Shown piece by piece: positions 47,242 through 56,355 of a stretch of 64,000 nucleotides of DNA. A program made the translations under genes and the position numbers. The stretch lies in assembly GCA_029227815.1 (NCBI GenBank), contig CP118523.1, positions 3,968,001-4,032,000 of the forward strand, in the 5' to 3' direction. The DNA comes from Clostridiaceae bacterium M8S5. GTDB taxonomy: Bacteria; Bacillota; Clostridia; Tissierellales; MCWD3. The first letter of the stretch is position 1. Each line of letters opens with the position of its first letter. The notes beneath the pieces were generated by a model. The model ran no database searches, was not told the origin of the DNA, and saw nothing but the letters and a program-made list of their open reading frames with translations.

Positions 47242-48252
47242 CTAGAGCGTAGCATTGAGTTTATGTATTACTTTTTTTATCTTCTCTATTTTATATGTTA
47301 AGCAACCACTATTGCATTTTTTCACTATTCTGTTATAACAATTTTGACACTGATTAGATGACTTCACTAAATAACTATAATCGTCTATTTTATATTTGAA
47401 ATAATTTCTTATATCTACTATATTTGAAAAATTACTTATATCTACTCTTAGTATATCTGATAACCCAAAACAACGTATAGCGGTTAAGTCTTGTAGTATA
47501 TCTATGATTGGGTCACAATTGGATTTTAAATTAATAACATTACTTATTTTTTTCTTGCTTATTTTCAACATTTTACGTCTATCTTCTTCATCAAATACAC
47601 ACAATGGCATTTTATTGCAATCAAAGTATGGTGTTATTCCCATTTCTAATGCTTCTATTATAACTTTTAATGTAACATTCTTCATTGTTGTATAGTATTG
47701 TAATGCATCAAATTCTTCATCTAATTTAAAATTTGGCACAACTACTGAAAGTCTTAATTTGTCTATTTTTAACATGTTAATCAATTCAAAAATATATGTA
47801 CAGTCCATGTCTGGTTTATATAAATTAATTCCTAACGCAATTTTCTCCTTTAGATTTTTTAGAGAGACAGCTTTTTTTAAGTTTGCAACCAACTTAGAAT
47901 AATTCTTTCTTCCTATAATATCTTCATTGTTACAGTTAACTAAAATTTTCATCTTAGGATGAGCTATTTTGTCCCAAAATTTATCTATAAGTATACCATT
48001 TGTAAATATAATTACTTTTTCAACTTTCTCATTATCAGCTAGATAATCCAGTATTTTATCAAACTGGGGGTGTAATGTAGGTTCTCCCCCTATAATACCA
48101 ATATGTTCATTGTTGTTATCTGCTGTAATAAAATCTACAGCTATTTTAAAATTTTCTAGTGTTATATTATTCCCTTTGTTATAATTAAAGTCATTCACAA
48201 AACAATACGTACATCTAAGATTACACTCGCTATTAATCATTATATTCGCCAT
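47242..48252 (-). CDS. SPASM-like radical SAM peptide maturase
   Basis: 336 residues. The radical SAM cluster motif CNLRCTYC (Cys10, 14, 17) is at the very N-terminus, IGGEPTLHP follows, and the C-terminal third is Cys-rich (CDP, CFG, then CQNCYNRIVKKCNSGC), as in SPASM or twitch domains that bind auxiliary Fe-S clusters. Such enzymes form thioether or C-C cross-links in RiPP precursors. It is 31 bp after the ABC transporter genes in the cluster, so the Cys peptides are the likely substrates. AAAGGTGAG precedes the ATG. Confidence 0.87.
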   Translation of the reverse strand: MANIMINSECNLRCTYCFVNDFNYNKGNNITLENFKIAVDFITADNNNEHIGIIGGEPTLHPQFDKILDYLADNEKVEKVIIFTNGILIDKFWDKIAHPKMKILVNCNNEDIIGRKNYSKLVANLKKAVSLKNLKEKIALGINLYKPDMDCTYIFELINMLKIDKLRLSVVVPNFKLDEEFDALQYYTTMKNVTLKVIIEALEMGITPYFDCNKMPLCVFDEEDRRKMLKISKKKISNVINLKSNCDPIIDILQDLTAIRCFGLSDILRVDISNFSNIVDIRNYFKYKIDDYSYLVKSSNQCQNCYNRIVKKCNSGCLTYKIEKIKKVIHKLNATL

Positions 48253-48282
48253 CTGGTCTCACCTTTCATGTTTAGATAGTAA

Positions 48283-49914
48283 TTAAAATTTTATTATTTC
48301 TTCACAGCTTTGGATAGCTTTTTTCTTATGGGCTACCATTATAACTGTATTTGCATGTTTCATTATATTAGAAATAACTTTATCTTCATTATCAGCATCT
48401 AGTGCAGATGTTACTTCATCTAACACAAATATTTCAGCATCTTTAAGCAATGCCCGTGCTAATGCTATTCTTTGAGCTTGTCCTTGTGATAATTTTACTG
48501 AAACTCCGCAACCAATTTCTGTATCATATCCATTTTCAAACCCTAATATGAATTCATGAGCACATGCTTTCTTAGCGGCTTCTATAATTTCATCAAATGT
48601 TGCATTTTTTTTACCATAGGAAATATTTTCTCTTATTGTTCCCGAAAAAAGAGAATATCCCTGTGGCACATAGCTAATATGCTCTCTAATCTTTTCTCCG
48701 TTATAATCATATCCGTTGTATTGTAGATTTATTTCTCCTGACCTTGCATTATACAAACCCATTATTAGCTTCAATAAAGTTGATTTACCTTTACCACTTG
48801 CACCCACAATAACCGTCTTTTTTCCTATTTTAAATTCAAAGTTCGAATTCGAAAATACCAGATTCAATTTGTTCGAATATGTGAAATCTACATCTTTCAT
48901 TGTTATTTTATTTTCTGTTTGTGTATCAATTGATACTAACCCATTTTCCCTCTCTACATCTTTTATATTTTCATAAAGTCTTTTGTAAGATACTCTTTCT
49001 CTTGTCAATTCCGATATTAATCCCGATAACGCAAAAAATGGCCAATTAAAATTATTACCAAGATTCATAAACCCTACATATACGCCTATTGATATTTCAT
49101 TATTTCTAATCAGATAAATTCCATAAATCATCCATAATGTATTCATTAAAAATCCAATACCAATATTCATAGAACTCATTCTGGCTTCTGCTTTCATATT
49201 ATTAACAGCACTTTTTGAATATTGGCCATAATTCTTAGAAAATTTCTTTATAAAAAAATCACTAGCCATAAATGCCTTAATTACATGTAACCTATTAATA
49301 CTATCTAATATCATACCTCTAATCACAGCATCATTAATTTGCTTTTTTTTCTGACTTTTACTTACCGCTGATGCTAATATTTTAGGCATAATAAATGATA
49401 AAAGTGATAATGACAAAATTAGCAACGTCAGCTTAATCGATCTTGTAAATCCATAAACAATAGCTAATGAAAACTGTATAATACCAGATAATAACGCAGT
49501 TTGTGTATTTGAAAAAAAACCTGCAAGTATCTTGCAATCAGATGTTAATTTCGTCATCCATTCTCCTTGGTCTTGTTTTTCCCAAAATAATAAATTTGTT
49601 TTCGTTTTCTTATCAATTTGTTCTCGCTGTAATTTATGTAATGTTTGTTGTTCTAGTAATCTCTTTTGAGCAGCATAAATTTTTAATGAAATACCAGATA
49701 ATATTATCAGTAAAAATGCTACTATCGAAAAGCAAATTAACCAGCTAGTATTTATATCCGTTATTGATTCTATAATATTTTCATAGGCAATAGACAAGAA
49801 AAATTTTATTGAATCGATTCCTAATATTAATAATACAAAAAAACAAATTTTGGCAATGCTAGGATTAACTTTTTTTATCATCTTTAAATATGTATCACTA
49901 CAATACCTCTTCAA
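48283..49914 (-). CDS. ABC exporter half-transporter B of the RiPP cluster
   Basis: About 543 residues: transmembrane domain of six helices (about 15-310) and an ATPase domain with Walker A GASGKGKST, signature KLSQGQAQRIALARALL, Walker B IFVLDEVTSALD and H-loop VAHKKKA. No C39 peptidase domain is present. It overlaps the end of the preceding ABC gene; the TTG at 49914 is chosen because GGAGGTGG lies 5 bases before it, while the frame extends to a GTG at 49929. With the adjacent transporter it probably forms a heterodimeric exporter for the mature peptide, possibly also giving self-protection. Confidence 0.85.
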   Translation of the reverse strand: MKRYCSDTYLKMIKKVNPSIAKICFFVLLILGIDSIKFFLSIAYENIIESITDINTSWLICFSIVAFLLIILSGISLKIYAAQKRLLEQQTLHKLQREQIDKKTKTNLLFWEKQDQGEWMTKLTSDCKILAGFFSNTQTALLSGIIQFSLAIVYGFTRSIKLTLLILSLSLLSFIMPKILASAVSKSQKKKQINDAVIRGMILDSINRLHVIKAFMASDFFIKKFSKNYGQYSKSAVNNMKAEARMSSMNIGIGFLMNTLWMIYGIYLIRNNEISIGVYVGFMNLGNNFNWPFFALSGLISELTRERVSYKRLYENIKDVERENGLVSIDTQTENKITMKDVDFTYSNKLNLVFSNSNFEFKIGKKTVIVGASGKGKSTLLKLIMGLYNARSGEINLQYNGYDYNGEKIREHISYVPQGYSLFSGTIRENISYGKKNATFDEIIEAAKKACAHEFILGFENGYDTEIGCGVSVKLSQGQAQRIALARALLKDAEIFVLDEVTSALDADNEDKVISNIMKHANTVIMVAHKKKAIQSCEEIIKF

Positions 49915-51568
49915 CACTACCACCTCCACTAATCTTGACTATTTTATTCTTACTCTGAATTGAGGCTGATTCGTGGGAAACTATTATACACCCCTTTGTC
50001 TTAGATAATGTAATTAGCATTTTTTTCAACTCTTTAATATTTTGATTGTCTAATGCTGAAAAAGGTTCGTCCATAATTATAAATGGCGTATCTCTAATAA
50101 TTGCTCTAGCAATTGCTATTCTTTGTGCTTGTCCAGCTGAAATGTTAATATCATCTTTTATCACTGTAGAATATCCGTTGGGTAATTTTTTTATAAATTC
50201 ATGTATTTTTGATAATTTAGCTACTTCCTCTACTTGCTCAATAGAAATATTATCTAATCCTAATGTAATATTGTCATACACTGATAACGCAAAAATAGCA
50301 TTATCTTGTGGCACATAAGATATATATTGTTTGAGTTCTTCTTTTGTAATCTTTCTATCTTTTGCTTTAATGTATATATCTCCTTTCGTAGGTTGATATA
50401 AATTCAAAATTAATTTTATTAATGTACTTTTACCTATCCCGCTCTCACCTATTAGATATATTATTTCACCTATATCACAACTCATATTAATTTCACTAAA
50501 TAATTCTTTTTTCCCACTATAGCCGAAGGCTACATCTTTTAATTTTAATACTAAATCAATTGATTTTATTTTCGTTTTATTTATAAGCTCTACATCCTTT
50601 ATTTTTATTAGTTTAGAAACCCTTTCCCAAGAAGCATATTGCTCTGCAACATCCGCAAGTATATATGGTAGTTCAGTTATTGGGTATACTATTGACCCTA
50701 TTGATGCATTCCAAATGCCAATCAATGTTCCCAAAACGATCAAATCAGCTCTGACTAAATAAATACCTATGACTAGTATTAATAATTCTATAATTAATAC
50801 ACCTGTTTCTGTAAAAGTAGCCATATTACTAATGCTACTAGCTTGTTCTTTGGCATGTCTATATTTTTCGGTATAAATATTTTTCTCTTTATTAAGTATT
50901 CTTTTTTCTAAATTGTATATTTTTATAATGCTTCCATTCTCGTGAATTTCTTCAAATAAACTTCTGTGTTTTCCTTCTGATTCTTGAAATTTGGAATATG
51001 TTACAGCAATTTTGTTTGAAAACTTTTTATTTAGTATGTAAAATATAGGCATTACAATCAATAAAACTAAACTAATATTTAAGGAAAAATAACAAACATA
51101 GATTACTCCCAAAATAATGTTTACACCAAGTTGTATGGCACTAAAAATAGTCCTAGTTATATATCTACAACAATTATCACAATCTTCAATCATACGTGTA
51201 AGGTAATCACCATTATTCATCTTCTGACTTTCTGCTAATGATAAATTGATTATATTTGTGTATAATTTTTTCTTTAATCTTGCTACAAGGTATTGAAATA
51301 TCTTTTCTTTATATATTGGAAGCAAATATGATGCTATAATATATAATAAACACCCTACACATAACAATATTGAAATTTTTAATAAAGATACCTCTCCCAT
51401 TTCATACACAACACTGTTAAGTCCTAAATGTATTAGATATGATAATAATACATTAAATCCTGCTACATATAGTAATGATATAATCATAACTATATACATA
51501 TGGAATGGTGCTTTTGATATCTCTAATAATGAAATAAAATATGCTTTATCTATTCTTTTTTTTTTCAT
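49898..51568 (-). CDS. ABC exporter half-transporter A of the RiPP cluster
   Basis: 556 residues: six-helix transmembrane domain followed by an ATPase with Walker A GESGIGKST, signature NISAGQAQRIAIARAI, Walker B FIIMDEPFSALD and H-loop IVSHE. Both ATPase domains of the pair look intact. No peptidase domain, so the leader must be removed elsewhere or after export. The start is set at the third in-frame ATG (51568), where AAAGGA is 9 bases upstream; 51589 is possible. It lies 32 bp after the YcaO gene. Confidence 0.85.
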   Translation of the reverse strand: MKKKRIDKAYFISLLEISKAPFHMYIVMIISLLYVAGFNVLLSYLIHLGLNSVVYEMGEVSLLKISILLCVGCLLYIIASYLLPIYKEKIFQYLVARLKKKLYTNIINLSLAESQKMNNGDYLTRMIEDCDNCCRYITRTIFSAIQLGVNIILGVIYVCYFSLNISLVLLIVMPIFYILNKKFSNKIAVTYSKFQESEGKHRSLFEEIHENGSIIKIYNLEKRILNKEKNIYTEKYRHAKEQASSISNMATFTETGVLIIELLILVIGIYLVRADLIVLGTLIGIWNASIGSIVYPITELPYILADVAEQYASWERVSKLIKIKDVELINKTKIKSIDLVLKLKDVAFGYSGKKELFSEINMSCDIGEIIYLIGESGIGKSTLIKLILNLYQPTKGDIYIKAKDRKITKEELKQYISYVPQDNAIFALSVYDNITLGLDNISIEQVEEVAKLSKIHEFIKKLPNGYSTVIKDDINISAGQAQRIAIARAIIRDTPFIIMDEPFSALDNQNIKELKKMLITLSKTKGCIIVSHESASIQSKNKIVKISGGGSVEEVL

Positions 51569-51600
51569 TATCTTCATTCCTTTCTGCATAAATATTTCTT

Positions 51601-53403
51601 CTATACTATTGTTTCTTTTAATTGTAGAATGCTCTCTAGATTACTTTGATTAATATTTGCTATAATTTCTCTTTTATTTAATTTATCTAACACGTTATGT
51701 AACGCAACTTCTTTTTTATTATCATCTGGATATTGTAGACGTATAACATTTTGAGGATTTATATACATTTCATTAATTGATTTGCATATATCATTGTCAT
51801 AAAAAGACTCTAAATAAGATATTGTTTCTTCATGTGATAATTCAACTGCCCTACCTTCGAAATATTTTTGAGTTGCATTAAGTAAAGATTTTTGTTGATT
51901 ATCTAGTTTGTCTGAATATAACATTAGCCCAATGTATTCGCCCCCTTTTTTGTAATTTTCTTGTAATATATAGCACATAGATAAAAAATATACAATATCA
52001 CAATTTATTTCTTCATATGGATATTTAAAATCATCATGTCTAGTATAGATTTTTTGCATACAATTAAATGCCACATATTTATAATAATAGTGTATAGTTC
52101 CTATAATATATGTAATATTATCTAAGCTTATTTTACTTGGATTACTTAAAAATTTTTGTATATATTTAAATGTGTTTGTGAATTTAATATCAATTTCTGT
52201 AAATTTTGTTAGTTCTGATAAATGTGGTACTATAATGTGGTAAGATGGAAATCCTAATATTGAAACATCTCTTATATAAATATCATATCCCGCTATTTCT
52301 AAACTGTTTAATATTCTGTATAACAGTTCTTTATTGTTTTTTTCTGATACATCTTCAAATGGTGTAAATTCAACATCTGATTTTCTACTTAAAAATTGAT
52401 ACGGATACTGACCTTTTGCAACACCGAATATATTATAATAATTACTATTTGTGTTAACTCTTCTGTTTGTGAAATCTAGTGTAGAATTTTTTGCAAATTC
52501 TAATATATCTTGCCCTTGACATGCCTCTGTAAACGAACGCTCCAATGCAATTCCAAAATCCGGATGAGCACCAAAATGAACACCATACTTTCCAGTGTTC
52601 TTTTCTATTATGATTAATGCCACAACTGGAAATGCATTATTCATTGAGCAATCTTTTATATAGAATTTATAATTTTCAAGTTCATTCATTGTCTTATACA
52701 TTTCATATACTTGAGGGTATTTAATTATATGTTCCTCTGGAACATCCGGTAAGGATAAGTTTTCTTCTATAACCTTCCTATTAATATGTCGTTCAAATAT
52801 TTCTGAAAAACCCTGAACTAATGCTTCGTAGCTACTATTACCTGCACACATGCCATTTGTTCCATAATATGGCTTAATTAAATTATCTGGTAGATATTCA
52901 ATTCTTTTCTTTGTTGTATTGTAAAATGGGTAAACTAAGTATTTACCATTTTTTAATTTTCCTAAATTAAATAGTTCTTCAAATTTTTTAATTTTATCTT
53001 CATCTGAAACATTGTCTATTGATAAACTAGAAAGAATTAAATTTATTAAGGAATTATTGGAACTAATGATTTCTTTTGCCGTCATATATTTTTCATCTTT
53101 TACACTATAGTAACCAAATTTATCAAAATTACAATAATTATTATCTAATAAAACCTTGTTCTGGTATCTTTCAAAAAACTCAGCATACGCACTTGCTAGA
53201 GCATATTCTTTTGATACTCCTTTTCCATTTGTTCCAACCAAACTTCCTTTTACATTAATTCTTAAAGAATATGTACCAACAGTACTTACTGGTAACCACC
53301 TTTCTTCTATATCAATCGCCATTTCTTTCAATATGTTTTTTAAGAGATTTATAGTTTTTATTGGCAAAACATCTTTATAATGATTTTCTTGATTAATCTT
53401 CAT
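51601..53403 (-). CDS. YcaO family protein (E. coli YcaO-type) of the RiPP cluster
   Basis: 600 residues. The YcaO ATP-binding motifs are visible: GTNGKG then SAYAEFFER (Ser71, Glu75, Glu78, Arg79), GTNGMCAGNSSYEALVQG with FSEIFERH (Glu193, Glu201, Glu204), and ERSFTEACQG (Glu293, Gln296). After about residue 420 a helical TPR-like region runs to the end. Length and N-terminal motifs resemble E. coli YcaO (586 aa) more than azoline synthetases, and the C-terminal PxPxP typical of those is absent. YcaO enzymes use ATP to activate peptide amides (azoline, thioamide or amidine formation); the reaction here is unknown. GGAGG precedes the ATG. Confidence 0.9.
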   Translation of the reverse strand: MKINQENHYKDVLPIKTINLLKNILKEMAIDIEERWLPVSTVGTYSLRINVKGSLVGTNGKGVSKEYALASAYAEFFERYQNKVLLDNNYCNFDKFGYYSVKDEKYMTAKEIISSNNSLINLILSSLSIDNVSDEDKIKKFEELFNLGKLKNGKYLVYPFYNTTKKRIEYLPDNLIKPYYGTNGMCAGNSSYEALVQGFSEIFERHINRKVIEENLSLPDVPEEHIIKYPQVYEMYKTMNELENYKFYIKDCSMNNAFPVVALIIIEKNTGKYGVHFGAHPDFGIALERSFTEACQGQDILEFAKNSTLDFTNRRVNTNSNYYNIFGVAKGQYPYQFLSRKSDVEFTPFEDVSEKNNKELLYRILNSLEIAGYDIYIRDVSILGFPSYHIIVPHLSELTKFTEIDIKFTNTFKYIQKFLSNPSKISLDNITYIIGTIHYYYKYVAFNCMQKIYTRHDDFKYPYEEINCDIVYFLSMCYILQENYKKGGEYIGLMLYSDKLDNQQKSLLNATQKYFEGRAVELSHEETISYLESFYDNDICKSINEMYINPQNVIRLQYPDDNKKEVALHNVLDKLNKREIIANINQSNLESILQLKETIV

Positions 53404-53458
53404 ATCATCAATTCCTCCGTATTTTTATTTTTTCAGAATTTTAAGTAATTCACATTTG

Positions 53459-54553
53459 CTAAATGCCACAACATACACAACCTGTTTGCTTTTTGAATGG
53501 TGTGACTTTTAACTTTGATGCTTTAGTATCCATAAAACTATTCATCGTTATCGGCTTGTCTACTCCAATTATGTATCGTAATATCTCTTCGAATAAGTAA
53601 TAGGAAAGAGACCATGGTCCTGTTACTATAGCTGGATATATACTTCCCACATTTTCGTCTAAATTCTCAATCATTGTTGAATACAATCCATTACTATCAT
53701 TGTCTAAATATTTTTTAAAACATTCAAAGCAAGCTGATTTACCTGGAACATAAAATGGTCCAACCGAATTATTATGTGTGAAAATAACTGGAATTTTTCT
53801 TTTTACACACGCCTTATTTATAATCCAATCAATATAACCTTTTGGTTTATCAGCAGTTTGTATAACTAATGAATCATTTACTAAATGTTTATATGCTGCT
53901 TCCTCATTACTTATAAAAGCCTCAACTGTTTCTACTTTAGTATAAGATGTAAAGTTATTAATAAACCTCTTTAAAGCATTAACTTTTTTTACTTTATTGC
54001 AATCCGTTTCTCTATAGAATATTTGTCTAACTAAATTCCCCATTTCTACGTAATCATTATCTATTAATCTCAATTTCTTTACCCCTATAGCAGCTGCCAT
54101 AACCGCTATATTACTACCTACTCCTCCAAGTCCTATAATAGTGATTTCTGAATTTCTAATTTTTTGTTGTATCTCAAAACGGTTTATGTCATCATTCTCA
54201 TATTCTTTAAATGCTGCAATTTGTAAGCCAAATCTTTCACTAAAGTATGCTTCAGGCATTTTATAGCTTTGCAACATATCAATATCTGTATCATCTGGAA
54301 AGTTAATGTGCTCTATAACTCCTATCTCCATCAACTTATTCAATAAGTAACTTATGTTTTTTTTATCAAACCCTTTTACAATAGCCTCATTAATTAACGA
54401 TTCTTTTTTTGTTATTGATATATTCTCTATAATAAATTCTATTTCTGGATTATTTTTTAGTTTATAAATTTTAAAATTTGTATGATCAGCTATATAATAA
54501 AAATCTCTGTTTTTTCCTATATCTAAGGTAGTTCCCAGCCTAATTAATTGCAT
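53459..54553 (-). CDS. E1-like (ThiF family) protein with N-terminal winged-helix-like domain
   Basis: 364 residues. Residues 1-90 have a beta-strand/winged-helix pattern resembling the peptide-recognition element (RRE) that binds RiPP leaders. Residues 135-345 are an E1-like adenylating fold with GLGGVGS (141-147), the acidic IDND (164-167), NLVRQ (173-177) and a zinc-type pair CFEC (275-278) with CVCC at the extreme C-terminus (359-362). In ThiF/YcaO pairs this protein presents the substrate to YcaO. GGAGG before the ATG; 55 bp before the YcaO gene. RRE is a proposal by eye. Confidence 0.85.
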   Translation of the reverse strand: MQLIRLGTTLDIGKNRDFYYIADHTNFKIYKLKNNPEIEFIIENISITKKESLINEAIVKGFDKKNISYLLNKLMEIGVIEHINFPDDTDIDMLQSYKMPEAYFSERFGLQIAAFKEYENDDINRFEIQQKIRNSEITIIGLGGVGSNIAVMAAAIGVKKLRLIDNDYVEMGNLVRQIFYRETDCNKVKKVNALKRFINNFTSYTKVETVEAFISNEEAAYKHLVNDSLVIQTADKPKGYIDWIINKACVKRKIPVIFTHNNSVGPFYVPGKSACFECFKKYLDNDSNGLYSTMIENLDENVGSIYPAIVTGPWSLSYYLFEEILRYIIGVDKPITMNSFMDTKASKLKVTPFKKQTGCVCCGI

Positions 54554-54750
54554 CTTACATCCTCCTATAAGCTCTCTAATGTAATTTTATCTTATAGTAA
54601 CATTAAAACTATATATATGTAATTTGTTAAAACATAATAACTTGATAGGCGATTTTTTTTAGTAATTTAGTTCTTAAATATACTCGTATTTAGTTTGCAT
54701 AAATAATAATTTATGACTTTTTTTAAATATAAAAACTTAAAGCTCTAAAC
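54554..54750. other. Leader region between the 47-codon ORF and the ThiF gene
   Basis: AT-rich with no ORF. Several weak -10-like TATA stretches are present but no promoter I can choose between. The ThiF start has a clear GGAGG site at its left edge. Confidence 0.35.
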
Positions 54751-54894
54751 TTATTTCCTTATTCTATGCTCTCCATATGAAAAAGACACATCAACAACTT
54801 CTACTTCAAATAAGTCTTCTTTTCTTAAGCAATCTCTTTGTTCTATTATATTAAAATCTTCTTTGTTAATTAAGCCAGTATTTACATTATTCAT
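54751..54894 (-). CDS. Small ORF upstream of the ThiF gene (possible fourth precursor)
   Basis: 47 residues starting MNNVNTGLINKEDFNIIEQR and ending VSFSYGEHRIRK. AAGGGAG lies 11 bases before the ATG; an in-frame GTG four codons earlier overlaps that site. One Cys (residue 22), no hydrophobic signal, and a strand-like tail (EVEVVDVSFSYG). It is on the operon strand, about 200 bp upstream of the ThiF gene, and could be a precursor without the CxC core, an accessory leader-like protein, or chance. Similarity searching would be needed to tell. Confidence 0.4.
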   Translation of the reverse strand: MNNVNTGLINKEDFNIIEQRDCLRKEDLFEVEVVDVSFSYGEHRIRK

Positions 54895-55160
54895 TCTAAT
54901 ATACACTCCCTTTAGTTTTATAAAATCGCCTAAATCAAGTAAAAACCGATTTATTGTAGTTATTATCTTTTCTTTTATATATTTTTACATTTATGTATAT
55001 TATAATGCTTTTGTGTATTTTTTTCAATATTAATCACTAAAAAGCTAAAACAAGTAAATTTTATAATTATTGTAAATTGTATTGATAATCCGATTAACCT
55101 TTATATTATTTTAATATTAGCTTATATAAAATATAATAATTTTTACATTCTATTTTATAT

Positions 55161-55200
55161 AAAAAAAACATATATTACAAAATCTAATGTAATATATGCT
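55161..55200 (-). terminator. Terminator of msrA
   Basis: GCATATATTACA and TTGTAATATATG form an 11-12 bp stem, followed by eight T on the minus strand. It separates msrA from the maturation operon. Confidence 0.85.
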
Positions 55201-55214
55201 TTGTTTTCTAGCAT

Positions 55215-55772
55215 TTATTCCTCAAACAACTTCCAAAATTCATCATTCCAATACTTTTTTATAAATTCATCTCTCCCTGATATTTTTCTGTCTTCTTTAT
55301 ATTCCACTGGATTCTTTTTATAAAAATGTTGGTGATATTCTTCTGCTGGATAAAATTTACTTACTGGTAGTATTTTTGTCACTATTGGTTTATCAAATTT
55401 CTTCATATCTTCAAGTTTTTGTCTTGATTCGTGAGCTAGCTGTTTTTGTCTTTCTGTTATATAAAAAATAGCCGATCTATATGATGGTCCTCTGTCATGG
55501 AATTGACCATTTTCATCTGTTGGATCTATTTGCATCCAGTAAACTTTTAGTAGCTTTTGGTAGTCAATCTTCTCTGTATCAAATGTTATCATTATAGCCT
55601 CATAATGTCCTGAATTTTGAGATTTAACATCTTCATATGTTGGGTCAGTTATTTGTCCTCCTATGTATCCAGATTCTACTCTTATTATTCCGTCTAATAC
55701 ATCAAATGGTGAAACCATACACCAAAAACAACCTCCTGCAAATATGGCTCTCTCGTAATTTGAATTTTCCAT
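55215..55772 (-). CDS. msrA: Peptide methionine sulfoxide reductase MsrA
   Basis: 185 residues. Catalytic Cys in the hallmark AGGCFWCMVSPFD, followed by GYIGGQITDPTYEDV, DPTDENGQFHDRGPSYRSAI and the C-terminal KFYPAEEYHQHFY. It reduces methionine-S-sulfoxide and repairs oxidised proteins. Start at 55772, 5 bases after AGAGGTGA. It has its own terminator. It sits between the precursor peptide genes and the maturation operon, and a decayed copy of its 3' end lies beyond the maturation operon, so its presence may reflect the insertion history of the cluster. Confidence 0.95.
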   Translation of the reverse strand: MENSNYERAIFAGGCFWCMVSPFDVLDGIIRVESGYIGGQITDPTYEDVKSQNSGHYEAIMITFDTEKIDYQKLLKVYWMQIDPTDENGQFHDRGPSYRSAIFYITERQKQLAHESRQKLEDMKKFDKPIVTKILPVSKFYPAEEYHQHFYKKNPVEYKEDRKISGRDEFIKKYWNDEFWKLFEE

Positions 55773-55963
55773 AAGATTCACCTCTTTTATTACTTAGCCT
55801 GAATTGCTCATGAAACTTTGATAAATACGTTGTAGATTTCTAATTTACAATTTTTCTATAGTACGGTGAAAAAGTAAGGAAGCATTGTAATTAGAACGAT
55901 GTGATATATGGTTTTCTATGATAATTAGGCTAGTGTATTTACATTATATCACACTATTATAAG
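55773..55963. other. Region between msrA and the precursor terminator
   Basis: No ORF of significance. It presumably holds the msrA promoter, which I cannot pin down. Confidence 0.3.
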
Positions 55964-55995
55964 TAAACAAAAACCCCTATTGATAATAAGGGTTT
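55964..55995 (-). terminator. Terminator of the precursor peptide operon
   Basis: AAACCCTTAT and ATAGGGGTTT pair around a short loop, followed by TTTG TTT on the minus strand, 50 bp after the third peptide gene. The precursor genes are therefore a separate transcription unit from msrA. Confidence 0.85.
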
Positions 55996-56045
55996 AAGTA
56001 ATACAATTCCAGCAATAATTTTATTAATATTTCTTAAACTTTACA

Positions 56046-56174
56046 CTAAAAATCTGTTGTCATAGCCTCCTGTCCTTCGGACCTGTCAAATGTTTTATCG
56101 CAATGACACATACATCTATTTATGCTATTAATCTCCATAGTCATTATTTTAATTCTTTTCGCTAATTTTTTCAT
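56046..56174 (-). CDS. RiPP precursor peptide 1 (CxCxC core)
   Basis: 42 residues. N-terminus MKKLAKRIK, hydrophilic leader, then RCMCHCD with Cys21, 23 and 25, and an ending in TTDF. GGAGGT lies 8 bases before the ATG. Paralogous to the two peptides immediately upstream (same MKKLxK start, Cys spacing and aromatic C-terminus), which argues strongly that all three are expressed. Proposed substrate of the YcaO/ThiF/radical SAM enzymes encoded nearby. Too short for ordinary gene calling and not annotated by length filters. Confidence 0.85.
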   Translation of the reverse strand: MKKLAKRIKIMTMEINSINRCMCHCDKTFDRSEGQEAMTTDF

Positions 56175-56197
56175 TTTATATACCTCCATATATAAAA

Positions 56198-56323
56198 TTA
56201 GTAGAACTTTCCTCCAGCACTTTCATCAGCTGTCTCTTTAAAATTGTATGGACAAATACAGTGACATACGTATGAATTAACTGTTAGGTTTTCTACTTTT
56301 TTTCTTTTTATCAATTTTTTCAC
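56198..56323 (-). CDS. RiPP precursor peptide 2 (CxCxC core)
   Basis: 41 residues, GTG start 7 bases after GGAGGGG. N-terminus MKKLIKRKK, then a LTVNSYV segment, Cys20, 22 and 24 in YVCHCICPY, and the tail ADESAGGKFY. It aligns with peptide 3 (ADNGAGPRF tail). It lies 23 bp upstream of peptide 1 in the same transcript. Confidence 0.87.
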   Translation of the reverse strand: MKKLIKRKKVENLTVNSYVCHCICPYNFKETADESAGGKFY

Positions 56324-56355
56324 GATTCTTCCCCTCCAGTATTTATATTATGTTA

